In this document: positions 6,661 to 16,635 of the stretch, piece by piece
Layout: each line of letters starts with the position of its first letter
Numbering within the stretch: position 1 is the first letter of the stretch
Origin: Neorhizobium sp. UBA3556
GTDB taxonomy: Bacteria; Pseudomonadota; Alphaproteobacteria; Rhizobiales; Rhizobiaceae
Assembly: GCA_002376235.1 (NCBI GenBank)
Contig: DFNX01000013.1
Coordinates: 341,521 to 405,520, forward strand
Length of the DNA: 64,000 nucleotides
Reading direction: 5' to 3'
Program-made: the position numbers and the translations under genes
Notes under the pieces: model-generated
Seen by the model: the letters and a program-made list of their open reading frames with translations, nothing else
What the model was told of the DNA's origin: nothing
Databases searched by the model: none

Positions 6661-9411
6661 ATGAAAATCGGCCCAGTGACCCAGTTTGAACGTTTGTCTA
6701 TCGACGCCCTGACCACCGACCAGCTCGCTTCGGAGGAAAGCCGTGCCACGGCCACCCCGATGATGGAGCAGTTTATCGAGATCAAGGCGAACAATCCCGG
6801 TTCGCTGCTCTTCTATCGCATGGGCGATTTCTACGAACTGTTTTTCCAGGATGCGATTGACGCATCCCGGGCGCTCGGCATCACGCTCACCAAACGTGGC
6901 CAGCATATGGGCCAGGATATCCCCATGTGCGGCGTCCCGGTCCATGCGGCGGATGACTATCTGCAGAAGCTGATTGCGCTTGGCTTCCGCGTGGCTGTCT
7001 GCGAACAGGTGGAAGATCCGGCGGAGGCCAAGAAGCGCGGCTCGAAATCCGTGGTAAAACGCGATGTCGTGCGCCTCGTCACGCCGGGCACGATCACCGA
7101 GGAAAAGCTGCTTGTTGCCTCGGAATCCAATTATCTGATGACGCTCGCCCGCATCAAGGGCGCGGCCGAACCGCTGATGGCACTCGCCTGGATCGACATC
7201 TCCACCGGCGTCTTTCGTCTTGCGGAAACGGAAACGTCGCGCCTGCTTGCCGATATCCTGCGCATCGAGCCGCGCGAACTGATCATGCCGGATACGATGT
7301 TCCACGATCCGGAACTGAAACCGGTCTTTGATGTGCTCGGCCGTGTTGCCGTGCCGCAGCCGGCGGTGCTGTTCGACAGCGCCACGTCGGAAGGCCGCAT
7401 CGCCCGTTATTTCGGTGTCGGCACGCTGGATGGCTTTGGCTCGTTTTCCCGTGCTGAATTTGCCGCTGCTGCCGCAGCCATCGCCTATGTCGAAAAGACC
7501 CAGATCTCGGAACGTCCGCCGCTTGGACGGCCGGAGCGCGAAAGCGGCGCTTCGACCCTGTTCATCGATCCCGCCACCCGCGGCAATCTCGAACTGACGA
7601 AGACGCTCTCGGGCGAGCGCGAAGGCACGCTGCTCAAGGCCATCGACCGCACCGTCACCGGCGGCGGAGCCCGGCTTCTTGCCGAGCGGCTGATGTCGCC
7701 ACTCACCGATCCCGAGCGTATCAATCTCCGGCTCGATTCCATCTCCTTCCTGATCGATGAGCCATCCTTATGCTCCGATCTGCGCACGTCGCTGAAACAT
7801 GTGCCCGACATGCCGCGTGCGCTCTCCCGCCTTGCGCTCGACCGCGGCGGCCCGCGTGATCTTGGCGCGATCTTGGTCGGTCTCCAGGCGGCGCGTGGCG
7901 CGGCTGCGTTTCTCGATGGCTCGATGCTTCCCGAAGAACTGTCTACGGCGCTTGTCGATCTCAAGGCACTGCCGGTCACGGTCGAAAGCCTGCTCGGCAA
8001 CATGCTGGCGGAAGACCTGCCGCTTTTGAAGCGCGACGGCGGTTTCCTCGCTGATGGTGCGAATGCGGAACTGGATGAGGTTCGTGCCCTGCGTGACCAG
8101 TCCCGTAGGGTAATCGCCGGCCTGCAGCTGCAATATGCCGATGAGACCGGCATCAAGTCGCTGAAGATCAAGCACAACAACGTGCTGGGCTATTTCATCG
8201 AAGTCACTGCCGGCAATGCTGGTCCGATGACCGATACGCCGGAAGCAAAGGCCCGTTTCATCCATCGCCAGACGATGGCAAATGCGATGCGCTTCACCAC
8301 GACCGAGCTTGCCGATCTAGAAAGCCGCATTGCCAACGCCGCCGACAAGGCGCTGACCATCGAACTCGAAGCCTTCAACCGCATGGTCGCAGCCGTCACT
8401 GCGGAAGCAGAGGCGATCAAGGCGGGTGCCCGTGCACTGTCGATCATCGATGTCGCCGGCGGTCTCTCCGTGCTCGCCGAAGAATGGGATTACCGCCGCC
8501 CGATCGTCGATGACAGCCGCATGTTCTCGATCGAAGGAGGTCGTCATCCGGTGGTCGAACAGGCGCTGCGTCGCCAGTCGTCGGGCCCGTTCATCGCCAA
8601 CGAATGCGATCTTTCGCCGAAAAATGGCGGCGAATTCGGCGCGCTCTGGCTGCTCACCGGCCCGAACATGGGCGGTAAGTCAACCTTCCTGCGCCAGAAT
8701 GCGCTGATCGCGATTCTCGCCCAGATGGGGTCTTTCGTACCGGCTGCCGCCGCCCATATCGGCGTGGTCGATCGGTTGTTCTCGCGCGTCGGCGCGTCGG
8801 ATGATCTTGCCCGCGGCCGCTCCACCTTCATGGTCGAGATGGTCGAAACGGCGGCCATCCTCAACCAGGCGACCGACCGTTCGCTGGTCATCCTCGACGA
8901 GATCGGCCGTGGAACCGCAACCTTCGACGGCTTGTCGATCGCCTGGGCATCCGTCGAGCACCTGCACGAAGGCAATCGCTGCCGCGGCTTGTTCGCCACC
9001 CATTTCCACGAGCTGACCGTGCTTTCGGAAAAGCTCGGCCGCCTGTCCAACGCCACGATGAAGGTGAAGGAATGGGATGGCGAGGTGATCTTCCTGCACG
9101 AAGTCGGCCCCGGTGCCGCTGATCGTTCCTACGGCATCCAGGTCGCCCGCCTTGCTGGCCTCCCCGATAGCGTCGTCACCCGCGCCCGCGACGTGCTGAC
9201 CAAGTTGGAGGATTCCGATCGCAAGAACCCGGCAAGCCAACTTATCGACGACCTGCCGCTTTTTCAGGTCGCTGTGCGAAAAGAAGAGATACGTGGTGGA
9301 TCTTCCAAGTTGGAAGAAGCGTTGAAGGCAATCAACCCGGACGACATGAGCCCGCGTGAGGCGCTCGAAGCACTTTATGCGCTGAAGAAGCAGGCCGCCG
9401 AAAAGGCCTGA
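6661..9411 (+). CDS. mutS: DNA mismatch repair ATPase MutS
   Basis: Recognises mismatches and small loops in newly replicated DNA and starts repair with MutL. The 916 residues fit alphaproteobacterial MutS (about 900). Near the N-terminus, GDFYELF carries the Phe-X-Glu mismatch-reading motif (Phe57, Glu59). The core and clamp domains lie at about 130-580. The ATPase has Walker A GPNMGGKST (667-675), the STFMVEM signature region and Walker B VILDEIGRGT (about 743-752), followed by the ATHFHEL motif. The start is uncertain by up to about 30 codons because the N-terminal tail is poorly conserved. Divergently transcribed from maeB. Confidence 0.97.
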   Translation: MKIGPVTQFERLSIDALTTDQLASEESRATATPMMEQFIEIKANNPGSLLFYRMGDFYELFFQDAIDASRALGITLTKRGQHMGQDIPMCGVPVHAADDYLQKLIALGFRVAVCEQVEDPAEAKKRGSKSVVKRDVVRLVTPGTITEEKLLVASESNYLMTLARIKGAAEPLMALAWIDISTGVFRLAETETSRLLADILRIEPRELIMPDTMFHDPELKPVFDVLGRVAVPQPAVLFDSATSEGRIARYFGVGTLDGFGSFSRAEFAAAAAAIAYVEKTQISERPPLGRPERESGASTLFIDPATRGNLELTKTLSGEREGTLLKAIDRTVTGGGARLLAERLMSPLTDPERINLRLDSISFLIDEPSLCSDLRTSLKHVPDMPRALSRLALDRGGPRDLGAILVGLQAARGAAAFLDGSMLPEELSTALVDLKALPVTVESLLGNMLAEDLPLLKRDGGFLADGANAELDEVRALRDQSRRVIAGLQLQYADETGIKSLKIKHNNVLGYFIEVTAGNAGPMTDTPEAKARFIHRQTMANAMRFTTTELADLESRIANAADKALTIELEAFNRMVAAVTAEAEAIKAGARALSIIDVAGGLSVLAEEWDYRRPIVDDSRMFSIEGGRHPVVEQALRRQSSGPFIANECDLSPKNGGEFGALWLLTGPNMGGKSTFLRQNALIAILAQMGSFVPAAAAHIGVVDRLFSRVGASDDLARGRSTFMVEMVETAAILNQATDRSLVILDEIGRGTATFDGLSIAWASVEHLHEGNRCRGLFATHFHELTVLSEKLGRLSNATMKVKEWDGEVIFLHEVGPGAADRSYGIQVARLAGLPDSVVTRARDVLTKLEDSDRKNPASQLIDDLPLFQVAVRKEEIRGGSSKLEEALKAINPDDMSPREALEALYALKKQAAEKA

Positions 9412-9437
9412 GCCGGACAGTTAAAAGGAGTTCACGC

Positions 9438-9920
9438 GTGAGCGTTGCCTTCATGAAGGAAGAAAGTGCCGAGACGGCCGCCGAAACGGTGCTGCCGGAC
9501 AGGCCGATCTCGCCGCATCCGAACCTCGTCACGCAAGCCGGGCTGAAGGCGCTTGAAGAGCAGTTGCAGGCGGCGCGTGATGCCCATGAAGCTGCAAACG
9601 CGATTGACGATATCAACGAGCGCCGCCGGCAGGCCGCCGGGCCGGCACGCGATATCCGCTATTTTGCCGAACGCGTTCATACGGCCCAGCTTGTCCCGGC
9701 ACCTGCATCGCATGAGACCGTTTCGTTCGGCAGCACCGTTCGCTTCAGCCGCGATGATGGCCGCGAGCAGACCTATCGCATCGTCGGCGAGGACGAGGCC
9801 GATCCCAAGGCCGGCACGATTTCCTATGTGTCGCCGGTTGCCCGCGCGCTGAATGGCAAATCCGTCGGCGATCTGGTCACCGTCGGTAACCAGGAACTCG
9901 AAATTATCGCTATTTCATAA
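9438..9920 (+). CDS. GreA/GreB-family transcription elongation factor-like protein
   Basis: A 160-residue protein. Residues about 33-75 form a charged helical (coiled-coil) arm and about 83-160 form the FKBP-like GreA/GreB C-terminal domain, with the typical string YRIVGEDEAD, ISYVSPVARAL and GKSVGD. Such proteins bind the RNA polymerase secondary channel and stimulate cleavage of backtracked transcripts. The acidic loop at the arm tip is less canonical than in GreA (IDDINERRR), so this may be a divergent paralogue. The start is GTG 9438 with AAGGAG seven bases upstream. It follows mutS by 26 bases and may be co-transcribed with it. Confidence 0.82.
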   Translation: MSVAFMKEESAETAAETVLPDRPISPHPNLVTQAGLKALEEQLQAARDAHEAANAIDDINERRRQAAGPARDIRYFAERVHTAQLVPAPASHETVSFGSTVRFSRDDGREQTYRIVGEDEADPKAGTISYVSPVARALNGKSVGDLVTVGNQELEIIAIS

Positions 9921-10013
9921 TCCGCTTTGCCGCGTATGCGGCGGCTGTGCTTGTGAAGATCTTCGACTGCGGCTATCTGATGCGTCTTCATTCAAACAGA
10001 GGCGCATCCCGGC

Positions 10014-10958
10014 ATGAAAACAGATTATCTCGTCACCCATTCAGGTGGCTTCCATGCCGATGAACTTCTCTCCAGCGTCATCCTGACGAGGCTTTTTTCC
10101 GAGGCGAAGATCGTCCGCAGCCGTGCGCCGGAATGGATCACGCCTGGTTCCGATCGCATCATCTATGATGTCGGCGGTTCTTATGATGCCGAAAAGCAAA
10201 TTTTCGACCACCATCAGCGCGGCGCGCCGCTGCGCGAAGACGAGGCGCCTTACAGCTCCTTCGGCCTGATCTGGAAACATTACGGCCGTGATTATCTGGC
10301 CGCGATGAATATTCCTGAGGCGCATGTGGAAGCCCTGCACGCATCCTTCGACAAGAGCTTCGTTTTGCCGATCGACCTGATGGATAATGGCGCACTCAGC
10401 CCCAAGAGCGCCGGTCCGCTCGCAGGCCTCACCCTGTCGAGCCTGCTCGAAACCCTCAAACCCACCTTCGACCAGAAGGAAGAGGGTGCCGATGACCGTG
10501 CTTTCCATGCGGCTCTTGGCATTGCCCGTGCATTCGTCGAGGCCGGCGTCAATCAGCGCGCTGCAAAGCTTAGGGCCGAAACGCAGGTGCTCGAGGCGAT
10601 CGAAAAGACCGGCAAGGGCCGCATTCTCGAACTCGCCATGGGCATGCCCTTCCGCCCCGCGATCATCAAGGCCGGTGCCGATCATCTCCTCTTCGTCGTC
10701 CATCCGCGCGATGGCAAGGACTGGTGCGTTACCGGCATCCGCAAGGCGGATGACGGGTTCGAACTGCGCGCCGACCTGCCGAAATCCTGGGCGGGCCTGA
10801 CGAACGGCGATCTGGAGGTTGCTTCCGGCGTCAAGGGCGCCACCTTCTGCCATAACGGCCGCTTCATCGCCGCAGCCACCAGCCGAGAGGCGGCGCTCGA
10901 AATGGCCGAGATCGCGGTGAAGGAAGCGCTCGCCACAGAACAGGGCGGTGTCGCTTAA
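10014..10958 (+). CDS. MYG1 family (UPF0160) predicted metal-dependent nuclease/phosphohydrolase
   Basis: 314 residues, the length of bacterial MYG1 proteins. Residues 8-17 (THSGGFHADE) and 51-67 (DVGG, then IFDHHQ with the DHH triad at 65-67) are the metal-binding motifs of this DHH-related family. Further conserved patches are IDLMDNGA and HPRDGKDWCVTGIRK. Eukaryotic MYG1 is a 3'-5' exonuclease acting on RNA; the bacterial role is not established. No signal peptide, so cytoplasmic. It stands alone between the Gre-like gene and an AraC-type regulator. Confidence 0.88.
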   Translation: MKTDYLVTHSGGFHADELLSSVILTRLFSEAKIVRSRAPEWITPGSDRIIYDVGGSYDAEKQIFDHHQRGAPLREDEAPYSSFGLIWKHYGRDYLAAMNIPEAHVEALHASFDKSFVLPIDLMDNGALSPKSAGPLAGLTLSSLLETLKPTFDQKEEGADDRAFHAALGIARAFVEAGVNQRAAKLRAETQVLEAIEKTGKGRILELAMGMPFRPAIIKAGADHLLFVVHPRDGKDWCVTGIRKADDGFELRADLPKSWAGLTNGDLEVASGVKGATFCHNGRFIAAATSREAALEMAEIAVKEALATEQGGVA

Positions 10959-11031
10959 GCGGCGTGTCGTGAACATGGTATAGTTTCGCAGAACCTGTTC
11001 CGGTCGCTCCGGCATTTTTCTGGATATCCCG

Positions 11032-12042
11032 TTGCTCACCATCCCTTTGCCCTTCATTGCCGGACTGATCTTCGCGCTGGTTCTCCACCACAGCCTGAAG
11101 GGCGTGGAAGCGCCGGGAAGCCGCCGTTATTTTTTGGGCTTTGTGATCCTTTACGCGTTGCAGGGCGTCGTTGTCGGTCTGCATTTCGGCTACGGCGTCA
11201 AGGCGCTTGCGCCGATCCAGCCGATCACTGCCTCGGTCATGCCGCCGCTCGCCTTCCTGGCATTTCGCGGCCTGACGGATGCGACGATACCAAAGCCCTG
11301 GCTCCATCTCTGGGCCCCGGTGTCCGTCGGGCTTTCAGTCGCGTTTCTGCAAGCGCTGGTCGATCCGCTGCTGCTGGTGATCTTCCTCGTTTACGGTGCC
11401 GCTCTCTGGCGTCTGACGCGAACCAGCGATGACGAGGTGATGGCGGAAGCCAGCCTTCAGCGCATGCGACCGGCCTTGCGCGCCGCCCGCCTGACGGCGA
11501 TCCTGATGTTCTTCTTCGCCGTAAGCGATGTCGCCGTGGCCGTCTATGCGCGTGTCGCCGGTGCCGAAGGGGTTCCGTTTGCAGTGGCGATCATGAATAT
11601 CGTCGCGCTTGCGGCAACAGGCATTTATTACCTCCTGCCCGAGATCGACCGCACTGCAGCTTCTCCGAAAGCACCGGCTTTGCCCGATCCCGCAGATACG
11701 GCAATCGTTGAGCGCGTCACAGCCATCCTTGACGAGGCCGAACTCTACAGGGACGAAAATCTCAGCCTGGCGAAAATATCCCGCAAGGCCAAAATTCCGG
11801 CGCGCGACCTGTCTTCCGCCATCAATCGTGCCACGGGCCTCAACGTCTCCCAGTTCGTCAACAACCGGCGCGTCGGCGAAGCCTGCCGTCTTCTGGATGA
11901 GACGAAACAGTCTGCGACGGCGATCATGCTCGATGTCGGGTTCTCGACAAAATCGAACTTTAACCGGGAGTTCCGTCGCGCAACGGGCATGAGCCCGCGC
12001 CAGTGGCGTGCAAGGTCAAAGGTCGAACCAGCCAGCTCTTGA
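11032..12042 (+). CDS. AraC-family regulator with N-terminal multi-helix membrane domain
   Basis: 336 residues. The first 205 contain about seven hydrophobic segments (about 5-20, 33-53, 63-78, 92-110, 112-127, 150-173, 178-201). A linker leads to a C-terminal AraC/XylS double helix-turn-helix (about 232-328), with KISRKAKIPARDLSSAINR as the first and MLDVGFSTKSNFNREFRR as the second reading unit, and the family end motif TGMSPRQWR. It should therefore be a DNA-binding regulator tethered in the inner membrane, probably sensing a membrane or periplasmic signal; the ligand is unknown. The start is TTG 11032. It lies directly upstream of glnD but with a 160-base spacer holding a repeat. Confidence 0.85.
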   Translation: MLTIPLPFIAGLIFALVLHHSLKGVEAPGSRRYFLGFVILYALQGVVVGLHFGYGVKALAPIQPITASVMPPLAFLAFRGLTDATIPKPWLHLWAPVSVGLSVAFLQALVDPLLLVIFLVYGAALWRLTRTSDDEVMAEASLQRMRPALRAARLTAILMFFFAVSDVAVAVYARVAGAEGVPFAVAIMNIVALAATGIYYLLPEIDRTAASPKAPALPDPADTAIVERVTAILDEAELYRDENLSLAKISRKAKIPARDLSSAINRATGLNVSQFVNNRRVGEACRLLDETKQSATAIMLDVGFSTKSNFNREFRRATGMSPRQWRARSKVEPASS

Positions 12043-12114
12043 ACTTCATGCTGCAAGGCAACAACTTGGAAACGACCTCTTGCCATAATCGGTGGTCAAG
12101 GTGCCCAGAATTCG

Positions 12115-12170
12115 TTAGAGCAACTCCAGCAAAATCGGGAAACGGTTTTGCGCCCGGAAATGCTCTGGAG
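12115..12170. repeat. Intergenic palindromic repeat, rhizobial type, copy 1
   Basis: The stretch reads AGAGCAACTCCAGCAAAA, then an A-rich centre, CGGTTTTGCG and CCCGGAAATGCTCT. The outer ends AGAGCA and TGCTCT pair, and the inner GCAAAA pairs with TTTTGC. A diverged copy lies at 58492-58549. From memory, elements of this form (TCCAGCGAAA...CGGTTTT..CCGGAA) are frequent between genes in Agrobacterium and Rhizobium. It is probably an old repeat that may form an RNA hairpin upstream of glnD. Confidence 0.6.
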
Positions 12171-12202
12171 CCGACCGGCAAACTGGCATCGGCAGGGATG
12201 AT

Positions 12203-15025
12203 ATGGCCAGACAAGAAATCAATTTCTCCGAACTTCTCGATGTAGATGCCCTGAAGGCCGAATGCTGCGCGGTGATGAAGACGGATCATCCGCTTCTGGA
12301 GCTGCGCTCGGCGCTTCTGCCCATCATGCGCCGCGCCAGCAACGAAGGCCGCCAGAAGGCGCGTGAGCTGCTTGAAAAGGACGGCAGCGGGCTCAATTGC
12401 GCCGAGCGGATTTCCTGGGTCCAGGACCAGATCATCTGCGTCCTGCATGACATCGTTGCAGCCGCGGTGCACCCGGAAGGCAAGGATATCACCATTGCGG
12501 CCGTCGGCGGTTATGGCCGCGCCACGCTCGCACCGGGCTCGGATATCGATCTTCTGTTCCTGCTGCCGGCGAAGAACTCCGACGAGATGCGCAAGGCCGT
12601 CGAATTCCTGCTCTATATTCTCTGGGATATGGGCTTCAAGGTCGGCCACGCCACCCGCACGGTCGAAGAGTGTATCCGTCTTTCCAAGACCGATATGACC
12701 ATCCGCACCGCGATCCTGGAAAGCCGGTTGATCTGCGGTTGCGCCACGCTGTTTGCAGATCTCGAAACCCGCTTCGATCATGAGGTCGTGGCCGATACCG
12801 GTGCCGAATTCGTCAGCGCCAAGCTTGCCGAGCGCGACCAGCGCCACCAGAAATCCGGTGACACGCGTTATCTGGTCGAACCGAATGTCAAGGAAGGCAA
12901 GGGCGGCCTGCGCGACCTCCATACGCTGTTCTGGATCGCCAAATATTATTACCGGGTCAAGGATGCCGCCGATTTGGTCAAGCTCGGTGTCTTCTCCCGC
13001 GGCGAATTCCGCCTGTTCGAAAAGGCGGACGATTTCCTCTGGGCTGTCCGCTGCCAAATGCATTTCCTGACAGGCAAGTCCGAAGAGCGCCTGTCCTTCG
13101 ATATTCAGCGCGAGATCGCAGCCTCTCTCGGCTATCACACCCGTCCTGGCCTTTCCGCCGTCGAGCGTTTCATGAAGCATTACTTCCTGGTCGCCAAGGA
13201 TGTCGGCGATCTGACCCGCATCTTCTGCGCTGCCCTGGAAGAACAGCAGGCCAAGGCCGCACCGGGGCTCGCCAACCGAGTCATCTCGCGCTTCACCAAG
13301 CGCCTGCACAAGATCCCCGGCACGACGGATTTCGTCACCGATCGCGGCCGCATCACGCTTGCCTCGCCGGATGTCTTCGTCCGCGATCCGGTCAATATCA
13401 TCCGCTTTTTCCATGTCGCGGATATTCATCAGCTCGAACTGCATCCCGATGCGCTGAAGCGCATGACCCGCTCGTTGACGCTGATCGACAACAGCGTGCG
13501 TGAGAACGAGGAAGCCAATCGGCTGTTCCTTTCCATCCTCACCTCACGCCGCGATCCGGCGCTGATGCTGCGTCGGATGAACGAGGCCGGTGTGCTTGGC
13601 CGCTTCATCCCTGAATTCGGCAAGGTCGTGGCGATGATGCAGTTCAACATGTATCACCACTACACGGTCGATGAGCATCTCATCCGCTCGGTCGAAGCCC
13701 TGTCGGAGATCGACAAGGGCGAGATGAAGGAAGCCCATCCTCTCGCCACCAAGATCATGCCGGGCATCGAGGAGCGTGAAGCCCTTTATGTCGCCGTGCT
13801 TTTCCACGATGTCGCCAAGGGCCGTCAGGAAGACCATTCGATCGCCGGCGCCCGCGTGGCTCGCAAGCTCTGCCCAAGGTTAGGCCTGAACCACAAGCAG
13901 ACGGAAATCGTCGTCTGGCTGATCGAGCAGCATCTCGTCATGTCCATGACCGCCCAGACCCGCGACCTCCATGACCGCAAGACGATCAGCGATTTCGCCG
14001 ATGTCGTGCAATCGATGGACCGGCTGAAACTGCTTCTGGTCCTGACGATCTGCGACACGCGCGCCGTTGGTCCCGGTGTGTGGAACGGCTGGAAGGGCCA
14101 GCTTTTGCGTACCCTTTATTACGAGACCGAAATCCTGCTCTCCGGCGGCTTTTCCGATCTGCCGCGCCGCGAGCGCGCGACCGTCGCCGAAGAAGCGCTT
14201 TTCGATGCGCTGTCCTTCTGGGAAGAGAAGGAGCGCAAGACCTATTCGTCGCTCCACTATCAACCCTATCTCCTGGCCGTTTCGCTGGACGATCAGGTTC
14301 GCCACGCAAGCTTCATTCGAGATACGGATCGCGCCGGCCATGCGCTTGCAACCATGGTTCGCACGGACGCCTTCCGGGCGATCACCGAAATCACCGTTCT
14401 CGCGCCCGACCATCCGCGCCTTCTGTCGATCATCGCGGGAGCCTGTGCTGCCGCCGGGGCCAATATCGTCGATGCGCAGATCTTCACCACCACGGATGGA
14501 CGCGCACTCGATACGATCCTGATCAACCGCGAGTTTGCGGTAGACGAGGATGAACTGCGCCGTGCCGGCACGATCGGCCGCATGATCGAGGACGTCCTGT
14601 CGGGCAAGCGCCGCCTGCCGGAAGTCATCGCCACCCGCGCGAAGTCGCGCAGGAAGACCAAGGCCTTCGATATCCCGCCTTCGGTCACGATATCGAACGG
14701 TCTCTCCAACAAGTTCACCGTCATCGAGATCGAATGCCTCGATCGCACCGGTCTCCTGGCGGATATCACCGCCGGCCTGGCCGACCTGTCGCTGGACATC
14801 CAGTCGGCCCGTATCACGACATTCGGTGAAAAGGTCATCGATACTTTCTACGTCACCGATCTGGTCGGCCAGAAGGTCACCAATGACAATCGCCAGAACA
14901 CCATCTCTGCACGGCTGAAAGCGGTGATGACCGATCAAGACGAGGAAGCCAAGAAGAACTCGGCGGTCAGTGTCGTGCCTGCCGCAGAACAGCAATCGCT
15001 ACGCAAGAGCAAGGCGCGCGCGTGA
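12203..15025 (+). CDS. glnD: [Protein-PII] uridylyltransferase / uridylyl-removing enzyme
   Basis: Primary glutamine sensor of nitrogen control: uridylylates the PII proteins GlnB/GlnK when glutamine is low and removes UMP when it is high. At 940 residues it is of usual length. The nucleotidyltransferase domain has GGYGRATLAPGSDIDLLF (102-119) with metal-binding Asp114 and Asp116. The HD hydrolase domain has FHDVAKG near residue 535. Two ACT domains, which bind glutamine, lie at about 725-800 (EITVLAPDHPRLL) and 840-915 (EIECLDRTGLLADI). It is followed closely by murJ (14 bases), a pairing found in many rhizobia. Confidence 0.97.
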   Translation: MARQEINFSELLDVDALKAECCAVMKTDHPLLELRSALLPIMRRASNEGRQKARELLEKDGSGLNCAERISWVQDQIICVLHDIVAAAVHPEGKDITIAAVGGYGRATLAPGSDIDLLFLLPAKNSDEMRKAVEFLLYILWDMGFKVGHATRTVEECIRLSKTDMTIRTAILESRLICGCATLFADLETRFDHEVVADTGAEFVSAKLAERDQRHQKSGDTRYLVEPNVKEGKGGLRDLHTLFWIAKYYYRVKDAADLVKLGVFSRGEFRLFEKADDFLWAVRCQMHFLTGKSEERLSFDIQREIAASLGYHTRPGLSAVERFMKHYFLVAKDVGDLTRIFCAALEEQQAKAAPGLANRVISRFTKRLHKIPGTTDFVTDRGRITLASPDVFVRDPVNIIRFFHVADIHQLELHPDALKRMTRSLTLIDNSVRENEEANRLFLSILTSRRDPALMLRRMNEAGVLGRFIPEFGKVVAMMQFNMYHHYTVDEHLIRSVEALSEIDKGEMKEAHPLATKIMPGIEEREALYVAVLFHDVAKGRQEDHSIAGARVARKLCPRLGLNHKQTEIVVWLIEQHLVMSMTAQTRDLHDRKTISDFADVVQSMDRLKLLLVLTICDTRAVGPGVWNGWKGQLLRTLYYETEILLSGGFSDLPRRERATVAEEALFDALSFWEEKERKTYSSLHYQPYLLAVSLDDQVRHASFIRDTDRAGHALATMVRTDAFRAITEITVLAPDHPRLLSIIAGACAAAGANIVDAQIFTTTDGRALDTILINREFAVDEDELRRAGTIGRMIEDVLSGKRRLPEVIATRAKSRRKTKAFDIPPSVTISNGLSNKFTVIEIECLDRTGLLADITAGLADLSLDIQSARITTFGEKVIDTFYVTDLVGQKVTNDNRQNTISARLKAVMTDQDEEAKKNSAVSVVPAAEQQSLRKSKARA

Positions 15026-15038
15026 CGGATATCGCCAT

Positions 15039-16613
15039 ATGAGCCTCGTCAGGAAATTCGCAACGGTTGGCGGCGCGACGCTCGGCAGCCGCATTTTCGG
15101 TTTCGCCCGCGAGACCGCCATGGCGGCAGCACTCGGCACGGGGCCGATGGCGGATGTCTTTTATGCCGCCTTCCGCTTCCCCAACCTGTTTCGCCGCCTG
15201 TTTGCCGAAGGCGCCTTCAATGCCGCCTTCGTGCCGCTCTTCTCGAAAGAGATCGAACAGAATGGCGTCGAGGGCGCCAAGCGTTTTTCCGAAGAGGTTT
15301 TCGGCGTCCTGTTTTCGGCGCTCCTCCTCATTACCATTGCCATGGAACTCGCCATGCCATGGCTGGTGCGATGGATTATCGCTCCGGGTTTTGCAGATGA
15401 CGCCGAGAAGACCTCGCTGACCATCCGCATGGCTGCGGTCATGTTCCCCTATCTGATGTGCATGTCGCTGACCGCGATGATGAGCGGCATGCTGAATTCG
15501 CTGCATCACTTCTTCGCGGCGGCTATCGCGCCGGTCTTCCTCAACGTGGTGATGATCGCCGCTCTGGCTTACGGCCTGTGGATCGGTGCAGATCCCGAGC
15601 TGATTGCCTGGTATCTCTCCTGGAGTGTTCTGGTCGCCGGCGTTCTGCAGCTCGCCGTCGTTTATATCGGCGTACGCCATGCCGGCATCAATATCGGCTT
15701 TCGTCGCCCACGCATGACGCCCAACGTCAAGCGGCTGCTGTGGCTGGCGGTCCCCGCCGCGATTACCGGCGGTGTCACCCAGATCAACCAGATCATCGGC
15801 CAGGCGATCGCCTCGGGCAAGGAAGGCGCAATCGCGGCTCTTCAATATGCTGACCGCATCTACCAGTTGCCGCTCGGCGTCGTCGGCGTCGCGGTCGGTG
15901 TTGTCCTGTTGCCTGAACTGTCTCGGGCGCTGAAGGGCGGTAAGTTGGAGGAAGCGGCGGGTATCCAGAACCGCTCGATCGAATTCGTCCTGTTCCTGAC
16001 CCTGCCTGCCGCGGTTGGTCTGTGGGTCTTGTCAGAAGCGATCATCCGCGTCCTTTATGAACGCGGGATGTTCTCGGCCGAAAACACCTCGGTCGTTGCC
16101 GGAATTCTGGCGATCTATGGCCTCGGCCTCCCCGGATTCGTGCTGATCAAGGCGCTGCAGCCCGGCTTTTATGCCCGCGAGGATACCAAGACGCCGATGC
16201 GCATCACCATGCTCGCGGTCGTGGTGAATTCGGGTCTTGCGATTTCACTTTTCCCCATTCTTGCCGAACGGGGCATCGCAACGGCGGAAGCGGCGGCAGG
16301 CTGGATCAACACCGTGTTGCTGTTTGCCATACTGGTCTGGCGCGGTGATCTCGTCTGGGAATGGCAGCTTGCCAAGCGCACGGCCTTGCTGCTCGTATCC
16401 GCCGGAGTGATGGCGGCGGCGCTCATCTACGCCTTGCCCTATGCCGGATCATGGCTGGCGCCTGAAGCGCATCTGCTCAGCCAGGTCACCGCTCTTGGCG
16501 TTCTGATTGCGCTCGCCATGGTCGTCTATTTCAGCGTCGCCTTCCTGATCGGCGGTGCCGATCTCGGCATGATCCGCCGCAACTTGAAGCGCAAGCCTAA
16601 AGTATCGTCCTAA
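15039..16613 (+). CDS. murJ: Lipid II flippase MurJ
   Basis: Inner-membrane MOP-superfamily transporter that flips lipid II to the periplasm for peptidoglycan synthesis. 524 residues with about 14 hydrophobic helices. The N-terminal signature SRIFGFARETAMAAALG, then ADVFYAAFRFPNLFRRLFAEGAF and FVPLF, is diagnostic of MurJ/MviN. I chose ATG 15039 (MSLVRKF) because it matches the conserved family start; an upstream ATG would add 23 charged residues inside the glnD gene. Co-oriented with glnD and probably in one operon. Confidence 0.96.
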   Translation: MSLVRKFATVGGATLGSRIFGFARETAMAAALGTGPMADVFYAAFRFPNLFRRLFAEGAFNAAFVPLFSKEIEQNGVEGAKRFSEEVFGVLFSALLLITIAMELAMPWLVRWIIAPGFADDAEKTSLTIRMAAVMFPYLMCMSLTAMMSGMLNSLHHFFAAAIAPVFLNVVMIAALAYGLWIGADPELIAWYLSWSVLVAGVLQLAVVYIGVRHAGINIGFRRPRMTPNVKRLLWLAVPAAITGGVTQINQIIGQAIASGKEGAIAALQYADRIYQLPLGVVGVAVGVVLLPELSRALKGGKLEEAAGIQNRSIEFVLFLTLPAAVGLWVLSEAIIRVLYERGMFSAENTSVVAGILAIYGLGLPGFVLIKALQPGFYAREDTKTPMRITMLAVVVNSGLAISLFPILAERGIATAEAAAGWINTVLLFAILVWRGDLVWEWQLAKRTALLLVSAGVMAAALIYALPYAGSWLAPEAHLLSQVTALGVLIALAMVVYFSVAFLIGGADLGMIRRNLKRKPKVSS

Positions 16614-16635
16614 GCCATCATCAAGGTCACCGCGA

